From assembly GCA_017405805.1 (NCBI GenBank), contig JAFQZU010000005.1:124001-188000 (forward strand): a DNA stretch of 64,000 nt. The letters are read 5' to 3'. Made by a program: the position numbers and the translations under genes. A model generated the notes under the pieces. It was given only the letters and a program-made list of their open reading frames with translations, had not been told where the DNA came from and ran no database searches. Positions 1 to 8,083 of the stretch are shown piece after piece. The stretch comes from Lachnospiraceae bacterium (GTDB lineage: Bacteria > Bacillota > Clostridia > Lachnospirales > Lachnospiraceae). Within the stretch, counting starts at the first letter, position 1. Each line of letters begins with the position of its first letter.

Positions 1-216
1 CTTCTTGATGCCGCGCTCGATGGTGTCATTGGGCATGTTGTTGGACTTTGCCTTCTGGATCACCTGCGCCAGCTTGAAGTTATTGGCCGGGTCCGGGCCG
101 CCCTCCTTGACGGCGACTGCGATCTCTCTTCCGATAATGGTAAAGATCTTGCCCTTTGCGGCGTCGTTTTTTTCTTTTTTATGCTTGATATTCGCAAATT
201 TGGAATGCCCTGACAT
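1..216 (-). CDS. yebC: YebC/PmpR-family DNA-binding regulator, 5' part
   Basis: Only the first 72 codons lie in the window; the gene runs off the left edge. The N-terminus [20 protein letters not shown] followed by KGKIF is the near-invariant opening of the YebC family. These proteins bind DNA as regulators, and some members help ribosomes through proline stretches. The ATG at 216-214 is preceded by a modest AAGGTG site about 10 bases upstream. The gene lies downstream of alr on the same strand with a 97-base gap in which I see no clear terminator or promoter. Assignment rests on the N-terminal signature alone and is secure at family level. Which of the two family roles applies cannot be told from this fragment. 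Confidence 0.93.
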   Translation of the reverse strand, partial: MSGHSKFANIKHKKEKNDAAKGKIFTIIGREIAVAVKEGGPDPANNFKLAQVIQKAKSNNMPNDTIERGIKK

Positions 217-313
217 GCTATAATGCACCTTTTTTCTCGTATTTACATAGATTCGTCAGTCTTTTTTACATCCGAACATATAGATTAAAATATACCATTA
301 ACGGTGTCTGCCG

Positions 314-1483
314 TCAACCGTTCACGAAGACGCGGGGGACTCTCTGATTGATGTCGCAGGCAAGTTCATAGTTGAACCGTCCGGACAGATCGCCCAGCGT
401 CTCCATGGTGATCTCCTCTTCGCCGTCGCGGCCTATGAGCGTCACGACCTCGTTCTCCCGCACGTCCGGGATATCCGTGACGTCCACCATCATCTGGTCC
501 ATGCAGATCCTGCCCAGGATCGGCGCCCTTTTCCCCCTGATCAGCACATATCCCTTTCCGGACAGAGCGCGGGGATAACCGTCCCCGTATCCCGCCGGCA
601 CCGTGGCGATGCGCGTGGCGCTCCCGGAAGTGACATAAGTGCCTCCATAGCTGACAGGCGTGCCCGCGGGCACATCCTTGACATATACGACTCTGGAATA
701 CAGGGACATGACCGGCCTGAGCGGCACGATGTCCTTTGGAACGTCCGGCGAAGGCCAGAGGCCGTAAAGGGTGATCCCGGCGCGGACCGCATTCAGATTA
801 GCCTCGGTAAAAGAGATGATCCCCGCGCTGTTGGAGGCGTGCACCATGGGGATGCGGTATCCCGTCCTCTCCCTTACGGCCGCTTCAAAATCCCTGAACC
901 GCTTCAGCTGCAGATCCGTGTGGCTCCTGTCCGTCTCGTCCGCCCTGGCAAAGTGGGTGAACATGCCTTCCAGGATGATCCCCTCCGCGGCCAGCACCTG
1001 CCCGACAAAAGAAAGACCCTCCTCATCCGGCGTTATGCCGATCCGGGTCATGCCGGTATCCACGGCGATATGGACGCGGATCTCGGATCCTGCGGCGCGG
1101 GCGGCGCCGCTCAGCTGCCGCAGCATGTCGGGGCGAAAGACTGCCGGGCGGATATCCAGAGGGCCCAGCTGCCCGTAACAGTAGGGAAAGACATATCCGA
1201 GCAGGAGGATGGGCTTTGCGGCGCCCCCTTCCCGCAGGGCCGCTGCCTCTTCAAAGGTCGCGACCGCATAGCCCCATACATAAGGGATTTTTTCCAGTTC
1301 CGTCGCTATGGAGAGCGCGCCGTGCCCGTATGCGTTTGTCTTGAGCACCGCAATAATAGGCGTGCCGGGCGCCGTGCTTGCATGCATGCTCTCCATGTTG
1401 AAGCGGATGGCGTCCAGATCGATCTGCGCCCAGATCCTGCCGTTTTGTGCCGTTATCTTCTCCTGCAGATCATCCGTTTTCAT
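314..1483 (-). CDS. alr: Alanine racemase
   Basis: PLP-dependent interconversion of L- and D-alanine in the cytoplasm, feeding D-Ala-D-Ala for peptidoglycan. The 389-residue product has the N-terminal barrel with the PLP lysine K48 in AVLKTNAYGHGA. It also has HFARAD, the RAGITLYG phosphate-site region and the second catalytic tyrosine Y279 in VSYGGTY, followed by RICMDQMMVDVT in the beta domain. The reading frame is open further upstream, but the ATG at 1483 is chosen. It gives the usual family N-terminus, and its ATGA overlaps the stop of nnr (1480-1483), which indicates translational coupling. The nnr-alr order is common in Firmicutes. Length is normal for the family. Confidence 0.96.
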   Translation of the reverse strand: MKTDDLQEKITAQNGRIWAQIDLDAIRFNMESMHASTAPGTPIIAVLKTNAYGHGALSIATELEKIPYVWGYAVATFEEAAALREGGAAKPILLLGYVFPYCYGQLGPLDIRPAVFRPDMLRQLSGAARAAGSEIRVHIAVDTGMTRIGITPDEEGLSFVGQVLAAEGIILEGMFTHFARADETDRSHTDLQLKRFRDFEAAVRERTGYRIPMVHASNSAGIISFTEANLNAVRAGITLYGLWPSPDVPKDIVPLRPVMSLYSRVVYVKDVPAGTPVSYGGTYVTSGSATRIATVPAGYGDGYPRALSGKGYVLIRGKRAPILGRICMDQMMVDVTDIPDVRENEVVTLIGRDGEEEITMETLGDLSGRFNYELACDINQRVPRVFVNG

Positions 1484-3078
1484 ATCTTCGCAAGCTCCTC
1501 CTCCATTAAACGCAGTACGGTTCCGGTCTCCTCGCAGAGGTCCGAAGCCAGCATCGCGTGCTCTCCCAGTCTCTTTTTGGCCCGGTCTCCCGCCAGGGCG
1601 TGGATCCATGCTGCCGTGCGGGCCGCGGCCGCTCCGCCGTCTTCATCACGCCTGCCCGTTTCCCGGCATGCCAGCATGGCCGCCGTGATCCCTGTCAGCA
1701 TATCGCCGCTTCCCGCTGTCGCCATCCCGCTGTTGCCGTGCGTGATCAGGCAGATCTGCGGCGACGTGTATGATCCGATCATGGTGCGGGCGTCCTTGCC
1801 GGTCACCGTACAGCGGTATTTTGCCGCCAGATCCATAAGTCTCCCGTCCCTGTCCACGGCCGCTTCCTTCACGCTGCATCCGGCCAGGTCCGCGAATTCG
1901 GCCAGATGCGGCGTCAGGATGCAGGCGGTCCTGTCCGAGTGCGCCTGAAGCAGTTTTCCCAGCGCCTCTTCCTTTGCAAGGATACGCAGCGCGTCGGCGT
2001 CCAGTACGAGGCCCCGCAGCCGTGTATCCTGCAGGGAGGCGGTCTCCAGAAGGATCCTGACGATCGTCTCCGCATCCGCCGAGCGGCCGATCCCGGGGCC
2101 TGCGGCGGCCGTATCCGCCCAGTCGGCCGCTTCCCGCAGCTTATCTGCAAGATCGGGATCTCCCTCCTTATAGGTGGTCAGAAGCGCTTCCGGGAGCATC
2201 TGCTGGATGATCAGCCGGTTCTCGTCCCTGGTAAAGATCCGGACCATTCCGGCGCCTGCGCGCAGCGCTGCCTTTGCGCTGAGAACGGCCGCGCCGCACA
2301 TGTTGTAACTGCCGGCGGCCAGCAGGATCCTGCCGAATGTCCCCTTGTTTCCATGCTGTGCTCTGACCGGAAGGCTTGCAAGGATATCCTGCCGGTCCAG
2401 CGTGTACATGCCCGGGCGGGACGTGAGGGATCTCTCCGTGATCCCGATCTCACGCAGTATGACCTCCCCGCAGTGAGCGCTTCCGGGAAAGAGGCAGTGC
2501 CCCCTCTTTCGAAAGGCGAAAGTAACGGTCATGTCGCATACGGGCGCGCACCCCAGGATCCGGCCGTCCTGCGCGCTGACGCCGGAGGGAATGTCCAGCC
2601 CGATCACCGTGACCCCTTTCGTCCCGCGCATGCGGTCTATGATCCCGACGGCTTCTTCCGCCTTTCCCGTCATGTCCCTGGCAAGACCGGTCCCGAACAT
2701 GGCGTCCACGATCACATCGGGGCGAAAATCCTCCAGCGCCTGTGCAGACATCTCTGCGGGCGCCGCGCCATACTGCGAGAGAATGCCGAGCTGTACAGCC
2801 ATGGAGGTGCCGGGCGCCGGCGCGCGGTCAAAGAGCATGAGAAACTGCACGGCGTAACCCCTGTCCAAGAGGATCCTGCCGGCAGCTGCCCCGTCCGCCC
2901 CGTTGTTGCCCGGGCCGCATACGATGCTGATCCTGCTGCCCCCGCTGAACCGCTCCGTTATGACATCCGCGACACTGAGGGCGGCTCTTTCCATCAGGAC
3001 AAGGGAAGGGATCCCGATCGACTCGGATGTAAAACGGTCCGCTTCCGCCATTTCCGTTCCGGTCAGTATATATTCCAT
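1480..3078 (-). CDS. nnr: Bifunctional NAD(P)H-hydrate epimerase / ADP-dependent dehydratase
   Basis: Metabolite-repair enzyme that epimerises and dehydrates damaged NADHX/NADPHX back to NAD(P)H. The 532-residue protein has an N-terminal YjeF_N epimerase domain (about 1-215), with GPGNNGADG at 55-63 and VDAMFGTG. The C-terminal ribokinase-like dehydratase domain carries NKGTFGRILLAAGS, AAGPGIG, LTPHLAEFA and the catalytic GSGD at 456-459. The ATG at 3078 is chosen because AGGAGG sits seven bases upstream and the product begins at the family start MEYILT; the longer open frame is not needed. The stop overlaps the alr start by four bases. The gene follows rex on the same strand but is separated from it by a terminator-like hairpin. 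Confidence 0.96.
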   Translation of the reverse strand: MEYILTGTEMAEADRFTSESIGIPSLVLMERAALSVADVITERFSGGSRISIVCGPGNNGADGAAAGRILLDRGYAVQFLMLFDRAPAPGTSMAVQLGILSQYGAAPAEMSAQALEDFRPDVIVDAMFGTGLARDMTGKAEEAVGIIDRMRGTKGVTVIGLDIPSGVSAQDGRILGCAPVCDMTVTFAFRKRGHCLFPGSAHCGEVILREIGITERSLTSRPGMYTLDRQDILASLPVRAQHGNKGTFGRILLAAGSYNMCGAAVLSAKAALRAGAGMVRIFTRDENRLIIQQMLPEALLTTYKEGDPDLADKLREAADWADTAAAGPGIGRSADAETIVRILLETASLQDTRLRGLVLDADALRILAKEEALGKLLQAHSDRTACILTPHLAEFADLAGCSVKEAAVDRDGRLMDLAAKYRCTVTGKDARTMIGSYTSPQICLITHGNSGMATAGSGDMLTGITAAMLACRETGRRDEDGGAAAARTAAWIHALAGDRAKKRLGEHAMLASDLCEETGTVLRLMEEELAKI

Positions 3079-3112
3079 GATCGACCTCCTGCGTAGTGTT
3101 CGGCATAAACGC

Positions 3113-3150
3113 AAAACAAACGCGCTCCGCAACAGATCGTACGGAGCGCG
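3113..3150 (-). terminator. Rho-independent terminator after rex
   Basis: A perfect nine-base stem CGCGCTCCG (3121-3129) pairs with CGGAGCGCG (3142-3150) around a 12-base loop. On the minus strand it is followed by GTTTGTTTTG, a T-rich tail. It lies just after the rex stop codon and before the nnr Shine-Dalgarno site, so it should separate rex from nnr-alr, at least partly. Confidence 0.75.
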
Positions 3151-3158
3151 GCTGGTAT

Positions 3159-3788
3159 TTACCCGTTTTTGTGAAGATTGTAAGAGAGTTTCATGATGCT
3201 GTCGTAAAGATGGACATTTTCCACTTCGATATGAGGAGGCGTCTCCAGATCGACATGGGCAAAATTCCAAATCGCCTTGATCCCCGTGTCATACAGAAGT
3301 TCCGCTGTCTCCTTGGCCGCCGCCTTGGGTACGGTCAGGACCGCCATATCGATCCCGTGCTCTTTGACAAAGGGAGCGATCTGATCCATGGGATAGATCA
3401 TGACGGTATCCACCATGGTCCCGTGAAGGGACGGATCGATATCGAAGGCGCCCTTGAAATAAAAACCTCTCTTTTTAAAATGCATATACTTGATGATCGC
3501 CTGCCCGAGATTACCTGCACCGATCAGAATCATATAGTGATCCTTGTCCAGTCCGAGGATCTTGCCGATCTCCTGGTGAAGATAATTGGTGTTGTAGCCA
3601 TATCCCTGCTGTCCGAACCCGCCGAAATTATTGAAGTCCTGACGGATCTGGGAAGCCGTCACATGCATGATCCTGCTCAGCTCCTGCGAGGAGATCCTCT
3701 CAACGCCCTCGTGCTTCAGGTCGCCCAAATACCGGTAATAGCGAGGCAGTCTTGTGATTACTGCGCGGGAAATTCCTTTATCTTCCAA
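3159..3788 (-). CDS. rex: Redox-sensing transcriptional repressor Rex
   Basis: Cytoplasmic repressor that senses the NADH/NAD+ ratio and releases fermentation and respiration genes when NADH rises. The 209-residue protein has an N-terminal winged helix (about 1-80, with SQELSRIMHVTASQIRQDF and the FGGFGQQGYGYN stretch). A Rossmann domain with GAGNLGQA at 90-97 follows. The start is TTG at 3788-3786: an in-frame stop lies three codons upstream, and AGAAAGG is 12 bases away. The nearby ATG at 3798-3796 is out of frame. The gene has a near-perfect sigma-A promoter about 90 bases upstream, shared back to back with the ABC-F gene. I saw no clear Rex operator of the TTGTTAA-N4-TTAACAA kind upstream of rex itself. 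Confidence 0.96.
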   Translation of the reverse strand: MEDKGISRAVITRLPRYYRYLGDLKHEGVERISSQELSRIMHVTASQIRQDFNNFGGFGQQGYGYNTNYLHQEIGKILGLDKDHYMILIGAGNLGQAIIKYMHFKKRGFYFKGAFDIDPSLHGTMVDTVMIYPMDQIAPFVKEHGIDMAVLTVPKAAAKETAELLYDTGIKAIWNFAHVDLETPPHIEVENVHLYDSIMKLSYNLHKNG

Positions 3789-3884
3789 ATCAAATCATTT
3801 CCTTTCTGATAATATGCCGACCGGCAGGGATGTTCCTGCTTTTCCGTAAAAAACATGTAAAACAGGTCCGGTCAGACACTCATA

Positions 3885-3913
3885 ATTATATATTTTTGAC
3901 ATAAAACTGTCAA
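3885..3913 (-). promoter_or_regulatory. Sigma-A promoter of rex
   Basis: Reading the minus strand, TTGACA (3913-3908), a 17-base spacer and TATAAT (3890-3885) match the full consensus. Transcription should start near 3878, giving a leader of about 90 bases before the rex TTG start. The -35 box is one half of a 14-base palindrome shared with the divergent promoter. Confidence 0.8.
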
Positions 3914-3942
3914 TTGACAGCCCATTCTGAAATCAGTAAACT
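3914..3942 (+). promoter_or_regulatory. Sigma-A promoter of the ABC-F gene
   Basis: TTGACA (3914-3919), a 17-base spacer and TAAACT (3937-3942) give a good -35 and a moderate -10. The -35 box directly abuts the rex -35 box, so the two promoters run in opposite directions from the palindrome CTGTCAATTGACAG (3907-3920). Confidence 0.6.
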
Positions 3943-4000
3943 AATGATGCCATACATGCATTTTTTTTGAGACATACTTTATAGGAGAAATGAGGTTTTC

Positions 4001-5989
4001 ATGATTCTGGCCTGTCATCACATCACAAAAGAATTTCCCGAGAGAACGGTTCTCTCCGATGTCACATTTCATCTTGAAAAGGGTGACAAGGCAGCCATCG
4101 TCGGCGTCAACGGCGCAGGCAAAACGACGCTTCTGAAGATCATCACCGGACAGATGGCGCCGGATGAGGGCTCTGTCTCCGTCACGCGCGGCATGTCGGT
4201 CGGATATCTTGCGCAGAACCAGGAATTCTCCTCCGATTCGACCATCTATGAAGAGCTTCTGAGCGTCAAAAAATATCTGCAGGATATGGAGCGGGAACTG
4301 GCCCGCAAGGAAAAACTCATGACCACTGTCAAGGGCGAAGCGCTCACGCAGCTGGTCTCTGACTACACGGATCTTTTAAATCGCTTCGAGCAGGAAAACG
4401 GCTACGCCTACAAGGGCGAGATCACGGGCGTACTGCGGGGGCTCGGTTTCGGGGACGAGGATTTTGACCAGCGCGTCAGCACGCTGTCCGGCGGCCAGAA
4501 GACCCGCGTCGCGCTCGGAAAGCTCCTCCTGGCCCATCCGGACATCATCCTTTTGGACGAGCCCACCAACCACCTGGATCTGGGGAGTATCCGCTGGCTT
4601 GAGACCTACCTGATGAATTACCGCGGAACGGTGATCCTCGTCTCGCACGACCGCTATTTTCTCGACCGGACCGTGACCAAGATCGTGGAGATCGAAAACG
4701 GCAAAGCGGTCATGTTTAACGGCAATTACACAGTATATTCACAGCGCCGTGAGGCCATGAGAGAGGCGCAGAAGGCGGCCTATCTCAACAACCAGGCGGA
4801 GATCCGCCATCAGGAGGAGGTCATCGAGAAGCTCCGGCGCTTCAACAGGGAGAAATCCATCAAGAGGGCGGAGAGCCGCGAGAAAATGCTGCAGCGCATG
4901 GAGGTGGTCAATAAACCTTTTGAACTGCGCGACGACATGCGGCTCACCTTTACGCCCTGCATCCGGAGCGGTCGGGAAGTCCTCAGCGTGGAGGACCTCG
5001 CCAAGTCTTTTGACGATAAACACCTGTTTTCCGGCCTTTCCTTCAAGATCCGGCGCGGAGAGCACGTCGCCCTGATCGGCGACAACGGGACGGGAAAGAC
5101 GACCATTCTCCGCATCCTCAACGGACTCCTCGAACCGGATGCGGGAACCGTCCGCACCGGGACCAACGTCCACATCGGCTACTACGACCAGGAGCACCAC
5201 GTGCTGCATGACGACAAGACCGTCTTCGAGGAGATCGCCGACGAATATCCCTCCATGACCAACACCGCCGTGCGGAATGTGCTGGCCTCCTTCCTCTTTA
5301 CCGGGGAGGATGTCTTCAAGCTGGTCCGCGACCTGAGCGGCGGCGAGAAGGGCCGTGTCTCCCTCGCCAAGCTCATGCTGTCCGAGGCCAATTTCCTCAT
5401 TCTCGACGAGCCGACCAACCATCTGGATATCGTCTCCAAGGAGATCCTGGAGAACGCGCTCGACAGCTATGAGGGAACCGTGCTGTACGTCTCCCACGAC
5501 CGCTATTTCATCAACCGCACGGCAAGCCGGATCCTCTCGCTGACCCGGAATGTGCTTCTGAACTACCCTGGCAACAATGCGGAGAGCGCGCCGGAGAAAT
5601 TCATCGGCAACTACGACTATTACATGGAGAAGTCTGCCCAGATCGAGGACGTCCTGCTGGCGGACGCCATGCAGGAAGCCGGCATCGCACCCCGCGCAAA
5701 CGCTGCGCGGCAGCAGGAGGACAGGCCCCAAAGCTCCTCCAAGGAAGACTGGAAGCGCATGCGGGAGGAACAGGCAAAGCAGCGCAAGGCGGAAAACGAC
5801 TTCAAAAAATGTGAAGAGGAGATCGCCCGTCTCGAGGAGCAAAGCGCCGCATTGGACGAAGAGATGGCGCTTCCCGCCAACAGCACCAACGCGGCCCGTC
5901 TGGGTGAACTGATCAAACAAAAAGAGGCGGTGAGCGAAAAGCTCACGCACCTCTATGAAAAGTGGGAAATCCTGAGCGAAGCTCTGTGA
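4001..5989 (+). CDS. ABC-F family ATP-binding protein (ribosome-associated type)
   Basis: A 662-residue soluble protein with two ABC ATPase domains and no membrane segment, the ABC-F layout of translation factors that act at the ribosomal E site. Domain 1 has Walker A GVNGAGKTT at 35-43 and signature LSGGQKTRVALGKLLL. Domain 2 has GDNGTGKTT near residue 360 and LSGGEKGRVSLAKLML. Both domains carry LDEPTNHLD. A charged interdomain linker (RHQEEVIEKLRRFNREKSIKRAESREK) and a C-terminal coiled coil rich in K, E and Q are present. The start ATG follows ATAGGAG and TGAGG. The family covers housekeeping factors and antibiotic-protection proteins; this one resembles the YdiF/Uup-like housekeeping type, but resistance cannot be excluded from sequence alone. 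Confidence 0.9.
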   Translation: MILACHHITKEFPERTVLSDVTFHLEKGDKAAIVGVNGAGKTTLLKIITGQMAPDEGSVSVTRGMSVGYLAQNQEFSSDSTIYEELLSVKKYLQDMERELARKEKLMTTVKGEALTQLVSDYTDLLNRFEQENGYAYKGEITGVLRGLGFGDEDFDQRVSTLSGGQKTRVALGKLLLAHPDIILLDEPTNHLDLGSIRWLETYLMNYRGTVILVSHDRYFLDRTVTKIVEIENGKAVMFNGNYTVYSQRREAMREAQKAAYLNNQAEIRHQEEVIEKLRRFNREKSIKRAESREKMLQRMEVVNKPFELRDDMRLTFTPCIRSGREVLSVEDLAKSFDDKHLFSGLSFKIRRGEHVALIGDNGTGKTTILRILNGLLEPDAGTVRTGTNVHIGYYDQEHHVLHDDKTVFEEIADEYPSMTNTAVRNVLASFLFTGEDVFKLVRDLSGGEKGRVSLAKLMLSEANFLILDEPTNHLDIVSKEILENALDSYEGTVLYVSHDRYFINRTASRILSLTRNVLLNYPGNNAESAPEKFIGNYDYYMEKSAQIEDVLLADAMQEAGIAPRANAARQQEDRPQSSSKEDWKRMREEQAKQRKAENDFKKCEEEIARLEEQSAALDEEMALPANSTNAARLGELIKQKEAVSEKLTHLYEKWEILSEAL

Positions 5990-6002
5990 GATCAGAGCTT
6001 CG
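5977..6002. terminator. Bidirectional hairpin over two convergent stop codons
   Basis: A perfect ten-base stem, CGAAGCTCTG (5977-5986) with CAGAGCTTCG (5993-6002), closes a six-base loop. The loop contains the TGA of the ABC-F gene (5987-5989) and reaches the first base of the icd stop (5992-5994), most of which lies in the right arm. There is no U-tract on either side, so it may be a weak bidirectional terminator or an mRNA 3'-end stabiliser. Confidence 0.55.
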
Positions 6003-7200
6003 TCTCCAGGCACTTCCGGATCTCCTTAATAAATTCCTCCGTATCGAGCTTCTGCACCTCGGGAAGGCTTGTGATCAGCGCCAGGTCTCCCGTCATCTTA
6101 CCCGATTCGATGGTCTCTATGACCGCCTCGTCAAGCAGATCGGCAAAACGCATCAGATCCTGCAGCCCGTCCATCTCTCCCCTCTTGCGCAGCGCGCCTG
6201 TCCACGCAAAAATGGTCGCCACGGAATTGGTGGAGGTCTTTTCTCCCTTCAGATGCTTGTAATAATGCCGCTGAACGGTTCCGTGGGCGGCTTCATACTC
6301 AAAGCATCCGTCCGGGGAAGTCAGGATCGACGTCATCATGGCAAGCGATCCGAAGCTCGTGGCCATCATATCGCTCATGACATCGCCGTCATAATTCTTG
6401 AGCGCCCACACAAAACCGCCCTCGGAGCGGATGACGCGTGCCACCGCATCGTCGATCAGCGTGTAGAAATACTCCAGTCCCGCCTTGTCGAAGGCTTCCT
6501 TGTACTCCTCCCTGTAAATTCTGTCGAAGACGTCCTTGAAGTTGCCGTCGTATGTCTTGGAGATGGTATCCTTGGTCGAGAACCAGAGATCCATTTTCTG
6601 ATCCAGGGCGAATGTGAAGCAGGATCTCGCAAAGCCCTCGATGGACCTGTCCAGATTGTGAATGCCCTGCACGATGCCGGGGCCGTCAAAATCATGAATG
6701 GTCATTCTCTGTACCCCGCCGTCAGCAGCAGTAAAGACAAGCTCGGCCTTTCCGGGACCTTCTATGCGCATCTCCGTATTTTTGTAGACGTCGCCGTAGG
6801 CGTGACGCGCCATGATGATAGGCTTTTTCCATGTGCGGACATAGGGATCGATTCCTTTTACGAGGATCGGGGCGCGGAAGACCGTGCCGTCCAGGATCGC
6901 GCGGATCGTGGCGTTGGGGCTCTTGTACATAGCCTTCAGGCTGTACTCCTCCACCCGCTGCTTGTTGGGCGTAATGGTAGCGCACTTGACTGCCACGCCG
7001 AGCCGCTTGGTCGCGTTCGCAGCCTCTATGGTCACCTGATCATCCGTCTCGTCTCTGTGCGGCAGGCCCAGGTCGTAGTATTCGGTCTTGAGGTCGACGA
7101 AGGGAAGGAGCAGTTCATCCTTGATCAGCTGCCAGATGATCCTCGTCATCTCATCTCCGTCTATCTCAACCAGGGGCGTAGCCATCTTGATCTTATCCAT
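5992..7200 (-). CDS. icd: NADP-dependent isocitrate dehydrogenase
   Basis: Oxidative decarboxylation of isocitrate to 2-oxoglutarate, supplying 2-oxoglutarate for glutamate synthesis and NADPH. The 402-residue product is of the dimeric eukaryote-like subfamily, shown by [23 protein letters not shown] at the N-terminus, [20 protein letters not shown], and [17 protein letters not shown]. The substrate and metal aspartates lie in that last region. The ATG at 7200 is preceded by AGAAAGGACAG, which lies inside the end of the GntR gene. The two genes are two bases apart and clearly cotranscribed. No citrate synthase or aconitase is in the window. The stop is two bases from the convergent ABC-F stop. 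Confidence 0.95.
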   Translation of the reverse strand: MDKIKMATPLVEIDGDEMTRIIWQLIKDELLLPFVDLKTEYYDLGLPHRDETDDQVTIEAANATKRLGVAVKCATITPNKQRVEEYSLKAMYKSPNATIRAILDGTVFRAPILVKGIDPYVRTWKKPIIMARHAYGDVYKNTEMRIEGPGKAELVFTAADGGVQRMTIHDFDGPGIVQGIHNLDRSIEGFARSCFTFALDQKMDLWFSTKDTISKTYDGNFKDVFDRIYREEYKEAFDKAGLEYFYTLIDDAVARVIRSEGGFVWALKNYDGDVMSDMMATSFGSLAMMTSILTSPDGCFEYEAAHGTVQRHYYKHLKGEKTSTNSVATIFAWTGALRKRGEMDGLQDLMRFADLLDEAVIETIESGKMTGDLALITSLPEVQKLDTEEFIKEIRKCLETKL

Positions 7201-7202
7201 GC

Positions 7203-7907
7203 TTAACTGTCCTTTCTGTCGCTTTTGTATATATCGTATAGTCCGTTGCGTACCATGTTCTCATATGCGCTCCGCATATGTTCTCCCGCAAGCCTCTCCG
7301 CGAGATCCGCCTTGCCGGCGCGGATCGCTTCCATGATCCCCCGGTGCTCTTTATTGCAGGCCGTGCTCCTCTCCACCGTAGAGAGCGTCTTCTTTCTGAT
7401 CCGCAGGACATACTGGTGATAGTCGATCAGAAGATGCTCGAGCATTTTGGAGGAACACGCGTCGTAGAGGATGTGATGAAACTGGCTGTCCAGCTCCGCC
7501 ATCTGGTCCATATGCCCCTTTGCGGCGTGATATTCGGCCAGATAGATGTTCTCTTCCATCGCCTCGAGCTGTTCCGGTTTAATGCGCTCGGTCGCCCACC
7601 TGGCGCAAAGGCCTTCCAAAAGCGCCCGGATCATATAGATATCATGTACGTCATTTTCCTGGATCCCGGTGACGAAGGCACCGCGGTTGGGGATGATCTG
7701 TACCAGCCCTTCCAGCTCCAGCTGCCTGAGCGCCTCCCGGACCGGCGTCCTGGATACCCCCAGTTCCTTGCCGATCTTGATCTCCTTGAGCTCGTCATGC
7801 TCCTTGTATACGCCGTTGAGTATATCGTCCCGGATCTTGTTGAATACTCTGCCTCTGAGCGAGTATTTGTCCGTTACTTCCTTTGTCAGGTCATATTCGC
7901 TGCTCAT
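7203..7907 (-). CDS. GntR-family transcriptional regulator, FadR/FCD type
   Basis: A 234-residue DNA-binding regulator. The N-terminal winged helix (about 15-80) has [18 protein letters not shown] and the recognition helix [21 protein letters not shown]. The C-terminal all-helical FCD domain (about 88-215) has the usual histidine metal/ligand positions in [10 protein letters not shown] and [13 protein letters not shown] regulators bind carboxylic acids, often citrate-cycle intermediates. The gene lies directly upstream of icd with a two-base gap and shares its promoter, so it most likely controls its own operon. Ligand unknown; citrate or isocitrate is an inference from context. The ATG at 7907 has only a GGGGG-type ribosome site. 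Confidence 0.88.
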   Translation of the reverse strand: MSSEYDLTKEVTDKYSLRGRVFNKIRDDILNGVYKEHDELKEIKIGKELGVSRTPVREALRQLELEGLVQIIPNRGAFVTGIQENDVHDIYMIRALLEGLCARWATERIKPEQLEAMEENIYLAEYHAAKGHMDQMAELDSQFHHILYDACSSKMLEHLLIDYHQYVLRIRKKTLSTVERSTACNKEHRGIMEAIRAGKADLAERLAGEHMRSAYENMVRNGLYDIYKSDRKDS

Positions 7908-7964
7908 GATCCGCAGTACCCCCGTACATCAGCTTTTGGTTTAGAGAATTTTTGCGCACGTACG

Positions 7965-7999
7965 TGTATAATTGTATACATCAAAAACAATTCTGTCAA
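7965..7999 (-). promoter_or_regulatory. Promoter and probable operator of the GntR-icd operon
   Basis: On the minus strand TTGACA (7999-7994), 17 bases, then TACAAT (7976-7971). The -10 box overlaps the palindrome TGTATACA (7973-7980), and a second TGTATA lies at 7965-7970. FCD-type GntR operators are typically short palindromes such as TTGTATACAA, so autoregulation by steric block at the -10 is likely. The start site would be near 7964, about 57 bases before the gene. Confidence 0.65.
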
Positions 8000-8026
8000 T
8001 CCTCATTGCGCTTTCTATCACGGCAT

Positions 8027-8063
8027 AAAAAAGGAGATCCTCCCTCTTTGGAAGGATCTCCTT
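8027..8063 (-). terminator. Rho-independent terminator of leuS
   Basis: A perfect 11-base stem, AAGGAGATCCT (8031-8041) with AGGATCTCCTT (8053-8063), flanks an 11-base loop. On the minus strand it is followed by a run of T residues (8032-8027). It lies 20 bases after the leuS stop codon. Confidence 0.9.
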
Positions 8064-8083
8064 CAGACCATATCGAAACAGCC

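Noticed and set aside
3789-4000. Rex operator controlling rex
   Set aside because: The only good palindrome, CTGTCAATTGACAG, is explained by two opposed -35 boxes and does not match the TTGTTAA-N4-TTAACAA pattern.
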